Shown here: in pieces, positions 44,520 to 54,213 of the stretch
Numbering within the stretch: the first letter of the stretch is position 1
Layout of the letters: each line of letters opens with the position of its first letter
Origin: Anaerolineaceae bacterium
GTDB lineage: Bacteria > Chloroflexota > Anaerolineae > Anaerolineales > Anaerolineaceae
Direction of reading: 5' to 3'
Length of the DNA: 64,000 bases
NCBI GenBank assembly: GCA_016841445.1
Contig: JAENZD010000002.1
Location: 1-64,000, forward strand
The notes under the pieces: generated by a model
Databases searched by the model: none
What the model was told of the DNA's origin: nothing
Seen by the model: the letters and a program-made list of their open reading frames with translations, nothing else
Program-made: the position numbers and the translations under genes

Positions 44520-46130
44520 ATGATCATTTTCATTCCAATCGGATTGCTCCTGCTGGGAGCCCTGAGTATTCTCATCCTTGCCCGGATCCGGCCAAGATTT
44601 GGAACGAGCTGGTTGATCGCGGCGATATCCAGTGTATTTGCCTGGATAGCCATTTTCTTCTTTCGACTGCGTTTGCCAACATCCTTCGAGATCTTCTCCT
44701 GGCAGCCATCCAACCTGAACTTGCTTGGGCAATTCTCCCTCATCATGGATTATGATAATTGGCCGTACCTGCTGAGCTTGATCACGATTTGCCTGGCAGT
44801 TATTCTCTCTGATGCCGCCCGTACGCGCTATGAAACGACGTCTCAATCCTGGGTTGCCAGCCTGGTGATCACAGCCTTTGGATTGCTGGCGATCTTATCA
44901 GGCACAAGCCTGTCCTTGATGATGACCTGGATCATCGTCGATATTTACGAGCTTCTCTACCTGCTGCGTCTTCAGGATGACAGTCAATCCTTACAATGCA
45001 TCATCCAATCTTATGCTGTACGAGTCGCATCTATCCTGCTGCTTGTGTTGGCCACACTCCAGGGATGGCGTGATGGTGGCACATTTGATCTCACGCAGAT
45101 TCCCCAACGGGCCAGTTTCATATTCTTATTGGCTGCCGGCTTACGCTTAGGTGCCTTTCCCCTAAACCTGCCCTTTCTACAGGAACCTGCATTAAGACGT
45201 GGCGCTGGGAATATCATCCGCCTGGCACCTATCGCAGCCAGCTTAAGTCTGCTGTCTCGCCTTCCAGCCGATGTGCTTCCCGCTCAATTGATCCCCTGGA
45301 AGCCTTTTTTCATGGGTTTGCTGGCAGCAGCCGCGCTTTATGCTGCCGTTCGCTGGTTGTTATCATCGGACGAAATCGAAGGCCGGCCATTTTGGATCAT
45401 CACCTGGGCTTCAATGGCAACTGCCTCTGTTCTCAACGGCGCGCCAGGGGCCAGCCTGGCATGGGGTGCTGCGTTACTCTTACCGGGGAGCCTTTTATTC
45501 CTTTATTTCCCGCGAATTCAGCGGATGAACTTCCTGCTTTATTTTGGTCTGATCGGGATCATCGGTTTGCCGTTCACACCTGCAGCTAGTGGATGGGTTG
45601 GCTTTGTTGCCAATGGTGTCACAATCTGGACAATTTTATTCATCCTGGCACACGCCATCATGGTTTTAGGATACCTGGATCGCATCATGCAGTCCGGTGG
45701 TGAAGCAGGTGCGCTTGAATCCTGGGCCAGACTGGTGTTCCCATTAGGTCTTATCATTATTATCCAGGCTGTCATTAGTTTGGGATTGGTTGGCTGGCCA
45801 GGCTCACTCACCCTTGGTGTATGGTGGCTGGGTGCTGCCAGCGGTGTTATCGTGATGGGTGCGGTGTTCCTCATTCGCCGTTTGGGATTGACCTCCCCAT
45901 ATTTCCAGTTTCCATCGTCCGGGAAAATCTCGGCAGCCCTCAACAAAATCCTGCCGATATTAGAGAAAGTTTTCCGCCTGGGCTGGTTATATCGTTTTCT
46001 TTGGCTGGTATTTCAGTTTCTGACAAGGATCTTAAAAGGGTTTTCATCAATCCTGGAAAGCGAAGGCGGTATCTTATGGACGATCCTCCTTCTTGTTTTA
46101 CTCATTTCTGCGATATTAGGCGGTGGGTGA
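44520..46130 (+). CDS. NuoL/NuoN-like antiporter-family membrane protein (first of three)
   Basis: A 536-residue polytopic membrane protein with about 14 predicted spans, resembling the proton-conducting subunits of complex I and Mrp antiporters. Family-like features are limited: MMTWIIVDIYELLYL resembles the TM5 Glu region and LRLGAFPLNLPF stands in for the PLHxWLP motif of TM7. It begins 16 bases after the dihydropyrimidinase stop and leads directly to the two other membrane genes. No hydrophilic complex I, hydrogenase or Mrp partner subunits are adjacent, so the complex it belongs to is unclear. Confidence 0.72.
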   Translation: MIIFIPIGLLLLGALSILILARIRPRFGTSWLIAAISSVFAWIAIFFFRLRLPTSFEIFSWQPSNLNLLGQFSLIMDYDNWPYLLSLITICLAVILSDAARTRYETTSQSWVASLVITAFGLLAILSGTSLSLMMTWIIVDIYELLYLLRLQDDSQSLQCIIQSYAVRVASILLLVLATLQGWRDGGTFDLTQIPQRASFIFLLAAGLRLGAFPLNLPFLQEPALRRGAGNIIRLAPIAASLSLLSRLPADVLPAQLIPWKPFFMGLLAAAALYAAVRWLLSSDEIEGRPFWIITWASMATASVLNGAPGASLAWGAALLLPGSLLFLYFPRIQRMNFLLYFGLIGIIGLPFTPAASGWVGFVANGVTIWTILFILAHAIMVLGYLDRIMQSGGEAGALESWARLVFPLGLIIIIQAVISLGLVGWPGSLTLGVWWLGAASGVIVMGAVFLIRRLGLTSPYFQFPSSGKISAALNKILPILEKVFRLGWLYRFLWLVFQFLTRILKGFSSILESEGGILWTILLLVLLISAILGGG

Positions 46131-46135
46131 GTTAA

Positions 46136-46741
46136 ATGGAAATATTATCCAACGTCTCATTTGTCATTATCGTCATCACTGCCATGATCATCCTCATTTT
46201 TCGGGATTGGCGGGTCAATGCCGTTGCACTTGGTCTGCAGTATCTGGCAGATTTCTTCCTGTTTAACTTATCATTTCCCATTGGAATTTCAGTTGTTAAA
46301 TTAATTGTGGGTTGGATGGCCACTGCAGCAATTGGAATCACCTGCATCCGCCAAATGGAAATTAAAGATACTTCCGAACCCACCAGCAGTTTATTTTTCA
46401 GGGCAATGATTGGCCTGATGAGCATCATCGTCGTTTTCATCCTGGCACCTACCATACAGGAAAATATCTTTCCAGGGGTTACACTGGTCATTTTGCAAAG
46501 TGGCTTGATGTTAATGACTTTAGCTTTAATGCAGCTCGGAACCACAGCTGACCCATACCTGACCATCATCAGCTTGCTAAGCTTTATGGCAGGTTTTGAA
46601 ATCATCCATGCTGCCCTCGAAATTTCCACCTTATTGAACAGCCTGCTGGTAGTAGTAAACCTTGGACTGGCACTGGTTGGGATTTATTTCATCGCCAAAG
46701 GTGGTGAAAGAGAACCTGCGGATGAGGGAGGACTGGAATGA
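46136..46741 (+). CDS. HyfE-like small membrane protein (second of three)
   Basis: A 201-residue protein with about seven predicted spans, matching the size and topology of hydrogenase-4 component E (HyfE) or NuoK-like relatives rather than full antiporters. It lies 5 bases after the first gene, and its stop overlaps the third (ATGA). I base the assignment on topology and context; sequence similarity to a known family is weak by eye. Confidence 0.5.
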   Translation: MEILSNVSFVIIVITAMIILIFRDWRVNAVALGLQYLADFFLFNLSFPIGISVVKLIVGWMATAAIGITCIRQMEIKDTSEPTSSLFFRAMIGLMSIIVVFILAPTIQENIFPGVTLVILQSGLMLMTLALMQLGTTADPYLTIISLLSFMAGFEIIHAALEISTLLNSLLVVVNLGLALVGIYFIAKGGEREPADEGGLE

Positions 46742-48150
46742 CTCTCAGTACACCGCTGATATGGGTTGTTGTACCCTTAATCATCGCTGCAATCTGCGGA
46801 ATCCTTTTTAGTCGCGATAAAACAAATATCCTCCTGGCCGGGCTGACGGCCCTTGGGCTGGCTCTGCTTGCAGTTTTTTTCCCGGAAGATATGACCCTTC
46901 AAATCGGACCTCTTACCCTTGTCTTTGAAGAAAACCTGGGCATATTAGGCCGGCAGATATCCATCAGTTATGAAATCTTGCCATTCATTGCATTTGTCTT
47001 CGCCATGAACTGCCTGTGGATATTCAGCAGCGCAATACCCGGGGTTCCGTTGACGTTCAGGCCCAGCAGTTTGGTCATCACAGCCTTACTGACGGCATCC
47101 CTGGGAGTGGAACCCTTCCTGTATGCTGCATTATTGATCCAGGTCATCATTCTGGTTTCAATTCCGATGCTATCTCCACTGAAAACCAAGACCCACCCAG
47201 GCATCCTGCGTTACATCAGCCTCCAAACCCTGGCGCTTCCCCTGATCCTGCTGGCTGGTTGGCTGCTGTCAGGTGTGGAAACTTTGCCGGCAGACAGCCC
47301 ATTGGTTGGGCAATCCATGATACTGCTGGGGTTAGGTTTTGCTATCTGGTTAAGCGTTTTTCCATTCCACAACTGGGTTCCCATGGTCAGCAAAAATAGC
47401 CAATCCACCGTGATCAGCTACCTGCTGTTCATCTTCCCCACCACAATCCTGATGTTCAGCCTGAATTTCCTTAACCGCTATGCCTTCCTGCGGACATCAG
47501 AAGATCTTTTTACAATCTTGAGGCTTTTTGGCACCGTGATGATCGTTGTCGGGGGCATATTAACCGCCATACAGAACGATATAAAACGTGCTTTCGGTTT
47601 TACCGTCCTGTCTGAAACGGGCTTCTCCCTCCTGTCCATCGGCATGGCATCAAGCGGCGGCATATCCTGGATGCTGGCGCTGCTCCCAGCTCGAGCGTTG
47701 GGGTTTCTATTATGGTCTTATACAATGTCCCTCATAGAACATCATGCTGTCTCTACGGATTTCAGCAAATTAAAAGGGCACGCTCATTTTTTTCCTTTCC
47801 TTTCCCTGGGACTGATCCTGGCACAATTCAGTATTGGTGGTCTGCCCCTCCTGGCATCCTTCCCGATTAAAGGAATCTTATTGGTTGAAACATTTAACGC
47901 CAGCTCTGCCCTCGGGGGCTGGAGTCTCGTTGGAAATCTTGGCATTTTCATCTTCTCCCTGCGGCTGATTATCGTGTTTGTGATGCCTAAGGATAAATCC
48001 ATTCCCATTAAGTGGAATCATACTGAAAAAGTCTATGAATTCATTCCAACGCTGATCATTATCCTGGTCCTGATCCTAATGGGACTTTTCCCAAACACTT
48101 TCCTCACAGGAATTACACAGGCATTGAGCACATTCGGTCAATTACAATAA
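46738..48150 (+). CDS. NuoN/MrpD-like proton-conducting membrane protein (third of three)
   Basis: A 470-residue polytopic membrane protein. Clear PF00361-like features are FPFHNWVPMVSKNSQSTVIS (the PLHxWLPdAh region) and QNDIKRAFGFTVLSETGFSL (the Q-x-D-x-K-R-x-LAYSTiS region). A Glu within SLGVEPFLYAALL is a candidate for the TM5 Glu. It is the best recognised member of the three-gene module. It starts within the stop of the HyfE-like gene. The likely job is ion translocation in a complex not encoded here. Confidence 0.78.
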   Translation: MTLSTPLIWVVVPLIIAAICGILFSRDKTNILLAGLTALGLALLAVFFPEDMTLQIGPLTLVFEENLGILGRQISISYEILPFIAFVFAMNCLWIFSSAIPGVPLTFRPSSLVITALLTASLGVEPFLYAALLIQVIILVSIPMLSPLKTKTHPGILRYISLQTLALPLILLAGWLLSGVETLPADSPLVGQSMILLGLGFAIWLSVFPFHNWVPMVSKNSQSTVISYLLFIFPTTILMFSLNFLNRYAFLRTSEDLFTILRLFGTVMIVVGGILTAIQNDIKRAFGFTVLSETGFSLLSIGMASSGGISWMLALLPARALGFLLWSYTMSLIEHHAVSTDFSKLKGHAHFFPFLSLGLILAQFSIGGLPLLASFPIKGILLVETFNASSALGGWSLVGNLGIFIFSLRLIIVFVMPKDKSIPIKWNHTEKVYEFIPTLIIILVLILMGLFPNTFLTGITQALSTFGQLQ

Positions 48151-48296
48151 ACTTTAAGTGGGCAGAATTTACCCTGATTCTAGTTGGTTAGGGTTAAAAT
48201 GATTGTAATTATGTAGTATTCTTTCATAACGAAACAAAAGCCCCTGAATTGTGATCATAATTTCAGGAAAAACCTTAGTATCAAAAGGTAAATCAA

Positions 48297-49484
48297 ATGG
48301 AAAACACAGTAGATTTCGACCAATTACAGAAACGCATTGAATGGCTGGATAATGAGAGACGGCATGACAAAACCATTATCGCAGCTTTACAAAGCAAAAT
48401 TGATAATTCAGAAAATGAGAGTACGAAACTTAGAACCCGGCTGACAGAGATGGAAAGTGAGATCACCCATCTAAACACAATGATGGCACGCCTGGAGCAG
48501 TTTGAACAGGATATTACGTCGGTTAGAACAGAAACGATGCGCCAGGTTGATGATTTCAAGGGATCAGTCCAGGAAAAACACATCCAGACAGAACGCAACG
48601 CCAAAAAGCTGGAAGACATCAGTGAAGCACTGACAGGATTGCGAAAAAAGGTTCAAAATATTGAAGAAGTTGATATCGATAAGGTCCTCGAAGCGCGGAA
48701 AGAAGAGGACATCCGCCTGGCCCGGTTGATTGAGGAATTGAAAGCGAACGTAAGTGACATCACGCATTTCGATGAGGATTACAAACGCTCCTTAAAAATG
48801 GTTGAAGAGAACCGACGCCAGGACGTAAAACGATTAACCGATATTCAGGGTGAAATTGCCTCAATCCGGAAGCGCTCTGATGAGACACGCGGTAAGCAAG
48901 ACCTGGTCAGTGATAATATGCGGAAATTAGAAGTGCGAATCAAAGAACTGATCGATGCAGAATCCGAAAGGCGGGAAGCGCAAATAGCGTTCATTGAAAA
49001 GATCAACTTAACCCAGATCACTCGTGACCGGACTTTTACAGAATGGGCAGATCGGTTTGATCGGATGGAAAAGATCACAGCCAATCTTGAAGAAGAAATA
49101 TCAGGGTTAGAAGAAACGCATCGCTCAGTTAAACAATCCCAGGCAGCCCTGGATGACGTTACCCAACGTTTCGAACGCCGCATCAATGAGATCACCGAAG
49201 TTCAACGTCTGAGCGAGGATCGCTTCCGCCAGGAATGGACCACCTTCAAATCAGATGACCAGAAACGCTGGTCGAATTACATCATATCCCAGGATGAGCA
49301 GCATCGTGAAATGAACCGGAATCTTGATTCGCTCACTAACCGGATTGCCAACCTCGAAGACCATCTTGAAACGCTTCAAGATACCCTGCAGCAGCTTGGT
49401 AAAGAAGATATCAAGCGAATGCAAGCATCACTGGCAAGTTTCCGGGATTCCATCGATAAATATAACAATCTCTTCAAAGATTAA
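48297..49484 (+). CDS. Long coiled-coil protein
   Basis: A 395-residue protein, almost entirely heptad-rich and charged (Glu/Arg/Lys/Gln), with no membrane span, no signal peptide and no catalytic motif. It reads as one or a few long coiled coils from about residue 15 to the end. It lies between the membrane module and selB, 146 bases after the former and 21 before the latter. A structural or scaffolding role is the default guess. I do not recognise a named family. Confidence 0.6.
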   Translation: MENTVDFDQLQKRIEWLDNERRHDKTIIAALQSKIDNSENESTKLRTRLTEMESEITHLNTMMARLEQFEQDITSVRTETMRQVDDFKGSVQEKHIQTERNAKKLEDISEALTGLRKKVQNIEEVDIDKVLEARKEEDIRLARLIEELKANVSDITHFDEDYKRSLKMVEENRRQDVKRLTDIQGEIASIRKRSDETRGKQDLVSDNMRKLEVRIKELIDAESERREAQIAFIEKINLTQITRDRTFTEWADRFDRMEKITANLEEEISGLEETHRSVKQSQAALDDVTQRFERRINEITEVQRLSEDRFRQEWTTFKSDDQKRWSNYIISQDEQHREMNRNLDSLTNRIANLEDHLETLQDTLQQLGKEDIKRMQASLASFRDSIDKYNNLFKD

Positions 49485-49505
49485 TGCTCTGAAAGGTTCA
49501 CTGCT

Positions 49506-51386
49506 TTGCAAGTCATAGGCACAGCGGGTCATGTAGACCATGGTAAATCAACCCTCATCAATCGCCTGACAGGTATAAACCCTGACAGGTTGAAGGTTGA
49601 GCAGGACCGGGAGATGAGCATTGAGCTTGGCTTTGCCTGGCTCACACTGCCAAACGGTGAAGATGTTGGCATTGTCGACGTCCCCGGGCATCGTGACTTC
49701 ATTGAAAATATGCTTTCCGGTATCGGTGGGATTGATGCTGCATTGTTCGTTGTTGCAGCGGATGAAGGTGTCATGCCGCAAACACGCGAGCATCTCGCCA
49801 TCCTTGACCTGCTCCAGGTACCGACTGGGATCATCGCACTCACAAAAATTGACCTGATCGAAGAACCGGAATGGCTTGACCTGGTGGAAGCAGAGTTGCG
49901 AGAAACGTTAGCGGGGACAGTCCTCGAAGATGCCCCCCTTATCAGGGTCAGCGCCCGATCCGGGGCTGGCATAGAGCAGCTAATATCAGCCCTCCAGGAA
50001 ACACTTTCCAAACACCCCCATCGCCCAGATCTGAATCGCCCCCGCTTGCCGATCGACAGGGTGTTTACATTGCCTGGTTTTGGTACAATCGTAACTGGCA
50101 CATTAATGGACGGTCAGCTTGCCGTTGGGGACGCGGTCGAAATCCTCCCATCCGGGATACCAAGCCGGGTCCGGGGACTGCAAACCCATAAGCAGGCTGA
50201 AAATAACGCACAGCCAGGAAGTCGAACAGCAGTTAATATCACAGGCGTCAGCGTCAACCAGGTTGAACGCGGCAATGTCCTTGTGCGTCCCAACACATTT
50301 ATCCCCACAAAGATGATCGATATCTGGTGCACCCTGCTTTCAGATGTCGAAAATCCATTGAAACATAATACCGAGGTTAAATTCTTCCTTGGCGCGGCTG
50401 AAGTGATGGCGAGAGTTCGGGTGCTGGGTGCAACACAGCTGGAGCCAGGACGTGACGGTTTCTTGCAGCTCATGCTAAAAGATCCAGTCGTCGCCTTGCG
50501 CGGAGATCGTTTTATCCTCCGCCTGCCCTCTCCGGCTGCCACCATCGGCGGGGGACAAATTGTGGATCCCCATCCAAAACGCCGCCATAAACGCTTTAAT
50601 ACCCAAAGGTTGGACGAACTTGAGCAATTACTGGTAGGCACACCGGAAGAGATCATGCTTCAAGCCGCACAAAAGTTGGGCCCTGCCTCACAGGATGCTT
50701 TGGTTCATGAATCAGGGTTGGAGGCCGGACCTGCTCAAAATGCCATTGAGCAGTTGATCTCCCAGGGCGATCTTATTGAGTTGAAAGGGAGACGGTTGAT
50801 CCTGAGCGCAGGTACTTATCATCTTTTGAAAGACCGCCTCGCAGAATCCCTGACCGCTTTTCACCAGCAGTTTCCGCTGCGCCCCGGTATGCCCCGGGAG
50901 AGCCTGAAGTCACAGCTTGGGTTGAGCAACGAAGTTTTTGATGCTGTTCTGCGAAGCTTGGCAGAAGAAAATAGTCTCGTCGAATCCGCTGCGCTCGTAC
51001 ATAAAACGGGTCATGAAGTCTCTTTCAGCGCCAGCCAGCAAAATCAGATCAATATGCTTCTAAAAAATATCAAAGATCAGCCCTACAGTCCGCCCTCGGT
51101 CAAGCAAGCTGAAGAAATCGTCGGGGAAGAATTATTAACCGCTCTGATTGAAACCGGGCAGCTTATCCGTTTAGGAGAAGATGTCCTGTTCACCATGGAT
51201 ATTTATCAGGAAATGAAGGACGCAGTTATCTCACACATTGAAGCGCATGGCAATATGACATTAGCTGAACTGCGTGATCAATTTAACACCAGCCGGAAAT
51301 ACGCGGTTGCCGTCCTTGAGCACCTGGACCAAACCGGCGTCACCATACGTAAAGGGGATGCGCGCCAGTTGAGACGCAGAGGATAA
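49506..51386 (+). CDS. selB: Selenocysteine-specific elongation factor SelB
   Basis: A 626-residue GTPase delivering Sec-tRNA to UGA codons with a SECIS element. G1 is GTAGHVDHGKST at the N-terminus, followed by DVPGHRDF (G3) and TKIDLIE (G4). The EF-Tu-like domains and C-terminal winged-helix repeats are complete. I accept the TTG at 49506, because the G domain begins there with the typical MQVIGTAGHVDHG and no ATG upstream fits. The selA, selD and tRNA-Sec genes are not in this window. Confidence 0.93.
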   Translation: MQVIGTAGHVDHGKSTLINRLTGINPDRLKVEQDREMSIELGFAWLTLPNGEDVGIVDVPGHRDFIENMLSGIGGIDAALFVVAADEGVMPQTREHLAILDLLQVPTGIIALTKIDLIEEPEWLDLVEAELRETLAGTVLEDAPLIRVSARSGAGIEQLISALQETLSKHPHRPDLNRPRLPIDRVFTLPGFGTIVTGTLMDGQLAVGDAVEILPSGIPSRVRGLQTHKQAENNAQPGSRTAVNITGVSVNQVERGNVLVRPNTFIPTKMIDIWCTLLSDVENPLKHNTEVKFFLGAAEVMARVRVLGATQLEPGRDGFLQLMLKDPVVALRGDRFILRLPSPAATIGGGQIVDPHPKRRHKRFNTQRLDELEQLLVGTPEEIMLQAAQKLGPASQDALVHESGLEAGPAQNAIEQLISQGDLIELKGRRLILSAGTYHLLKDRLAESLTAFHQQFPLRPGMPRESLKSQLGLSNEVFDAVLRSLAEENSLVESAALVHKTGHEVSFSASQQNQINMLLKNIKDQPYSPPSVKQAEEIVGEELLTALIETGQLIRLGEDVLFTMDIYQEMKDAVISHIEAHGNMTLAELRDQFNTSRKYAVAVLEHLDQTGVTIRKGDARQLRRRG

Positions 51387-51540
51387 ACCCTGGTGCCATC
51401 CTAAATTCCCCTTCTATCAAAAAACTTACAAAACTGGGGGCACATAAACCCACCTTATTGCTGGTCGAAAACAAAATTAAATTTACGGTAAAATTATCTG
51501 GCACTCACCTAATTTAACACCAAAAGGAGACATCCAATTT

Positions 51541-52479
51541 ATGAAATGGAAAATTCTACTTACAGACGGTCTTGCACCAATCTCTGACCAGGAACTGCTT
51601 GATCGGGTCATCCTGGACGATAAGAAAGGTATTTCAGCAGAGGAACTGCTGGCGATCATTGGCGATTATGATGCCGTCATCGTTCGCGGCCGCACCAAGA
51701 TATCCGACACCGTCCTTGAATCTGCCGGTGATCTGAAAGTCGTCGGCCGGATGGGCGTTGGGGTCGATAACATTGACCTCAAAGCCGCGAAAGCGCATGG
51801 GGTCACCGTTGTCAATGCACCGGTTGCCACAACCGTTTCCGTTGCGGAGCTAACCATGGGGCTCATGCTCAGCCTGGTCCGGGACATCGCCAAGGTCGAT
51901 GCGGGGATGAAAAAGGGAGAATGGCTGAAGAAAGCGTGTGTGGGCACAGAGCTTTACCAAAAAACGCTGGGCGTGATTGGATATGGCCACATCGGCGAAG
52001 CCGTTGGAAAACGCGCCATGGCTTTTGGTATGCGAGTGATCGCCTACGATCCAATCCGTCCTCCTGAAGAGATCAAAGCTTCGGGCGCTGAACCCGTCAG
52101 TTTTGAAGAACTCATCAAGAGCGCGGATATCATCACCATGCACATCCCCCACATCGAAGCGACCCATTACCTGCTGAATGAAGAAGCTTTCTTGTTAATG
52201 AAAGACGGCGTACAAATCATCTGTGCCGCTCGTGGCGGTGTGATCGATGAGCAAGCACTCTTGGCAGCCCTTGAAAGTGGAAAAGTTGCTGGTGCAGCCC
52301 TGGATGTTTATGAGAAAGAGCCGCCGGTAGAATCAGCGCTTGCAATGCATCCCAACGTCGTCGGGACACCTCATGTTGGTGCGCAAACAAAAGAAGCCCA
52401 GTTGCGAGCCGGCCATGACATCCTTGAAGAAGTCATTGCTGCGCTGGATGGAAAGCCGCTTCGCTGGAAAATCGTCTAA
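51541..52479 (+). CDS. D-2-hydroxyacid dehydrogenase (phosphoglycerate dehydrogenase-like)
   Basis: A 312-residue NAD-dependent dehydrogenase. The nucleotide-binding GYGHIGEAVGKRA loop, the catalytic Arg (ICAARGGVIDE), Glu and His (GTPHVGAQT) are visible. Sequence pattern near the N-terminus (VVGRMGVGVDNIDL) points to 3-phosphoglycerate dehydrogenase-like enzymes without the ACT regulatory domain of longer SerA forms. It is a single gene followed after 42 bases by the carboxypeptidase gene. Hydroxypyruvate or glyoxylate reduction remains possible. Confidence 0.85.
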   Translation: MKWKILLTDGLAPISDQELLDRVILDDKKGISAEELLAIIGDYDAVIVRGRTKISDTVLESAGDLKVVGRMGVGVDNIDLKAAKAHGVTVVNAPVATTVSVAELTMGLMLSLVRDIAKVDAGMKKGEWLKKACVGTELYQKTLGVIGYGHIGEAVGKRAMAFGMRVIAYDPIRPPEEIKASGAEPVSFEELIKSADIITMHIPHIEATHYLLNEEAFLLMKDGVQIICAARGGVIDEQALLAALESGKVAGAALDVYEKEPPVESALAMHPNVVGTPHVGAQTKEAQLRAGHDILEEVIAALDGKPLRWKIV

Positions 52480-52521
52480 TCAAGGCTAAAAAAGACCTTC
52501 GATAATAAAAAAGGATAAATA

Positions 52522-54042
52522 ATGACAGACAACCCCCAAGTTTCAGATAAAATGCAGCAATTGTTGGATCTGGCAGCAGAAATTGATGACCTCGGCCATA
52601 TCCAGGCTTTGATGGGATGGGACCAGCAGGTTTATATGCCCCCCAACGGCGCAGAAGAACGTGGTCTGCAGTCCGCTGCCCTGGGCAAGATCGTGCATGA
52701 AAAATTCACATCGGATGAAGTCGGTCAATTGATCGCTGACCTCGAAGAAGAAGTCGGTGACCTGAACGCCGAGACTGATGAAGCACGTTCGGTCAAAGTC
52801 GCTAAAAGAGCGTATGAAAAGCAGACTAAAGTGCCGCTGCCCATGCTGATGGAGCGGATCAAAGCGACCACCATGGCACACGAAGCCTGGGTAGAAGCCA
52901 AAACCAAATCTGATTTCTCCATCTTCCAGCCGCACCTTGAAAAGATTGTGGACCTGACCAAACAATACGCTGACCTTTTCAAACCCTACGACCATGTCTA
53001 TGATCCACTTTTGGATAATTTCGAGCCGGGGATGAAAACAGCTGATGTCAAGAAGATTTTTGAGGAACTTCGCCCGCAGCAGGTCACATTGCTCCAGGCG
53101 ATAGCAGAAAAAGAAGCCCCTGATAACAGCTTCCTTAAACAGTACTATCCAGAAGCCGACCAGGAACGCTTTGGCCGGTATGTCATCTCCCAATTTGGGT
53201 ATGATTTTAAGCGCGGCCGCTTGGATGTCACAGCCCATCCATTCACCACCAGCTTTGGCCAGGGCGATGTCCGCATCACCACCCGCTACCTGAAGGATGA
53301 TGCAGGTTCTGCGTTGTTCAGCACCATGCATGAGGCCGGTCACGCCATGTACGAGCAAGGGGTGCCGCCCAAATACCGAAGGCATCCCCTCAGCGGCGCC
53401 GCCTCTCTTGCAATCCATGAATCCCAATCCCGTCTGTGGGAAAACCTGGTTGGGCGCAGCAAAGAATTCTGGACATTCTTCTATCCCTCACTGCAGATGC
53501 TCGTCCCGCAGTACTTAGGTGATGTCAGTCTTGAAACCTTTTACCGGGGAATCAACCGAGTTGAACCATCCATGATCCGCGTGGAAGCCGATGAAGCCAC
53601 CTATAACATGCATATCATGCTCCGCTTGGAAATTGAGATCGGTTTGATGGAAGGGACAGTCGAGGTGAAAGACCTGCCGGAGATCTGGAACACCAATATG
53701 CGGGAATACCTGGGGATCACACCGCCCAATGATGCACAGGGTGTTTTGCAGGATGTCCACTGGTCCAGCGGCTTGATCGGTTACTTCCCGACCTATGCCC
53801 TGGGCAACCTGGCCTCCGTTCAATTGTGGGATAAGCTGCTGGAAGAAAACCCCAACGTACCTGATGAGATTGCGAAAGGTAACTTCGAAACGGTGCTGGG
53901 CTGGATGCGAGAAAATGTGCACCAGTACGGGGTCAAATTCGAACCCCAGGAGATCATGCTCAAAGCAACGGGCAGCAAGATCACCCCGGAACCCTATATG
54001 GCTTATCTGCAAAAGAAATACGGCGAGATTTACGATCTTTAA
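52522..54042 (+). CDS. Carboxypeptidase Taq, M32 family
   Basis: A 506-residue zinc metallocarboxypeptidase. The HEAGH motif is at about residues 270-274 (TMHEAGHAMYEQG), followed by HESQSRLWENLVGRS with the third ligand Glu and the conserved Arg region, and IRVEADEATYNMH. Full length for the family (about 500). Cytoplasmic; it trims C-terminal residues from peptides. Clear terminator after the gene. Confidence 0.94.
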   Translation: MTDNPQVSDKMQQLLDLAAEIDDLGHIQALMGWDQQVYMPPNGAEERGLQSAALGKIVHEKFTSDEVGQLIADLEEEVGDLNAETDEARSVKVAKRAYEKQTKVPLPMLMERIKATTMAHEAWVEAKTKSDFSIFQPHLEKIVDLTKQYADLFKPYDHVYDPLLDNFEPGMKTADVKKIFEELRPQQVTLLQAIAEKEAPDNSFLKQYYPEADQERFGRYVISQFGYDFKRGRLDVTAHPFTTSFGQGDVRITTRYLKDDAGSALFSTMHEAGHAMYEQGVPPKYRRHPLSGAASLAIHESQSRLWENLVGRSKEFWTFFYPSLQMLVPQYLGDVSLETFYRGINRVEPSMIRVEADEATYNMHIMLRLEIEIGLMEGTVEVKDLPEIWNTNMREYLGITPPNDAQGVLQDVHWSSGLIGYFPTYALGNLASVQLWDKLLEENPNVPDEIAKGNFETVLGWMRENVHQYGVKFEPQEIMLKATGSKITPEPYMAYLQKKYGEIYDL

Positions 54043-54061
54043 ATAAAAAACTGATCACGAC

Positions 54062-54093
54062 CAGGCTGTCCACTACCATGGGCAGCCTGTTTT
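54062..54093 (+). terminator. Intrinsic terminator after the M32 carboxypeptidase gene
   Basis: CAGGCTG and CC pair with GG and CAGCCTG around an eight- to ten-base loop, followed by TTTTGATTT. It begins 20 bases after the stop codon. Confidence 0.82.
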
Positions 54094-54172
54094 GATTTAA
54101 TACCCATTTTTCAACAAATCAATTCTACAACAATACTCAATTTTGATTTTTCAAATAAAATGAAGGAAGCGC

Positions 54173-54198
54173 TGTAATGAAACCCAGCTTTCCTCGTC
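54173..54198 (+). promoter_or_regulatory. Possible ECF-type promoter in front of the sigma factor gene
   Basis: TGTAAT at 54173-54178 and CGTC at 54195-54198 have a 16-base spacer, an arrangement similar to ECF-dependent promoters whose -10 is CGTC. It would suggest autoregulation. Based on pattern only. Confidence 0.3.
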
Positions 54199-54213
54199 TT
54201 ATAAGGTAGAGAT

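Noticed and set aside
43880-44746. Long open frame antisense to the dihydropyrimidinase gene
   Set aside because: It runs opposite a clearly functional gene, shows no recognisable domain and crosses the gene boundary; a codon-bias shadow.
52543-53427. Long open frame antisense to the M32 carboxypeptidase gene
   Set aside because: Shadow of a well-conserved gene; no ribosome-binding site or family features.
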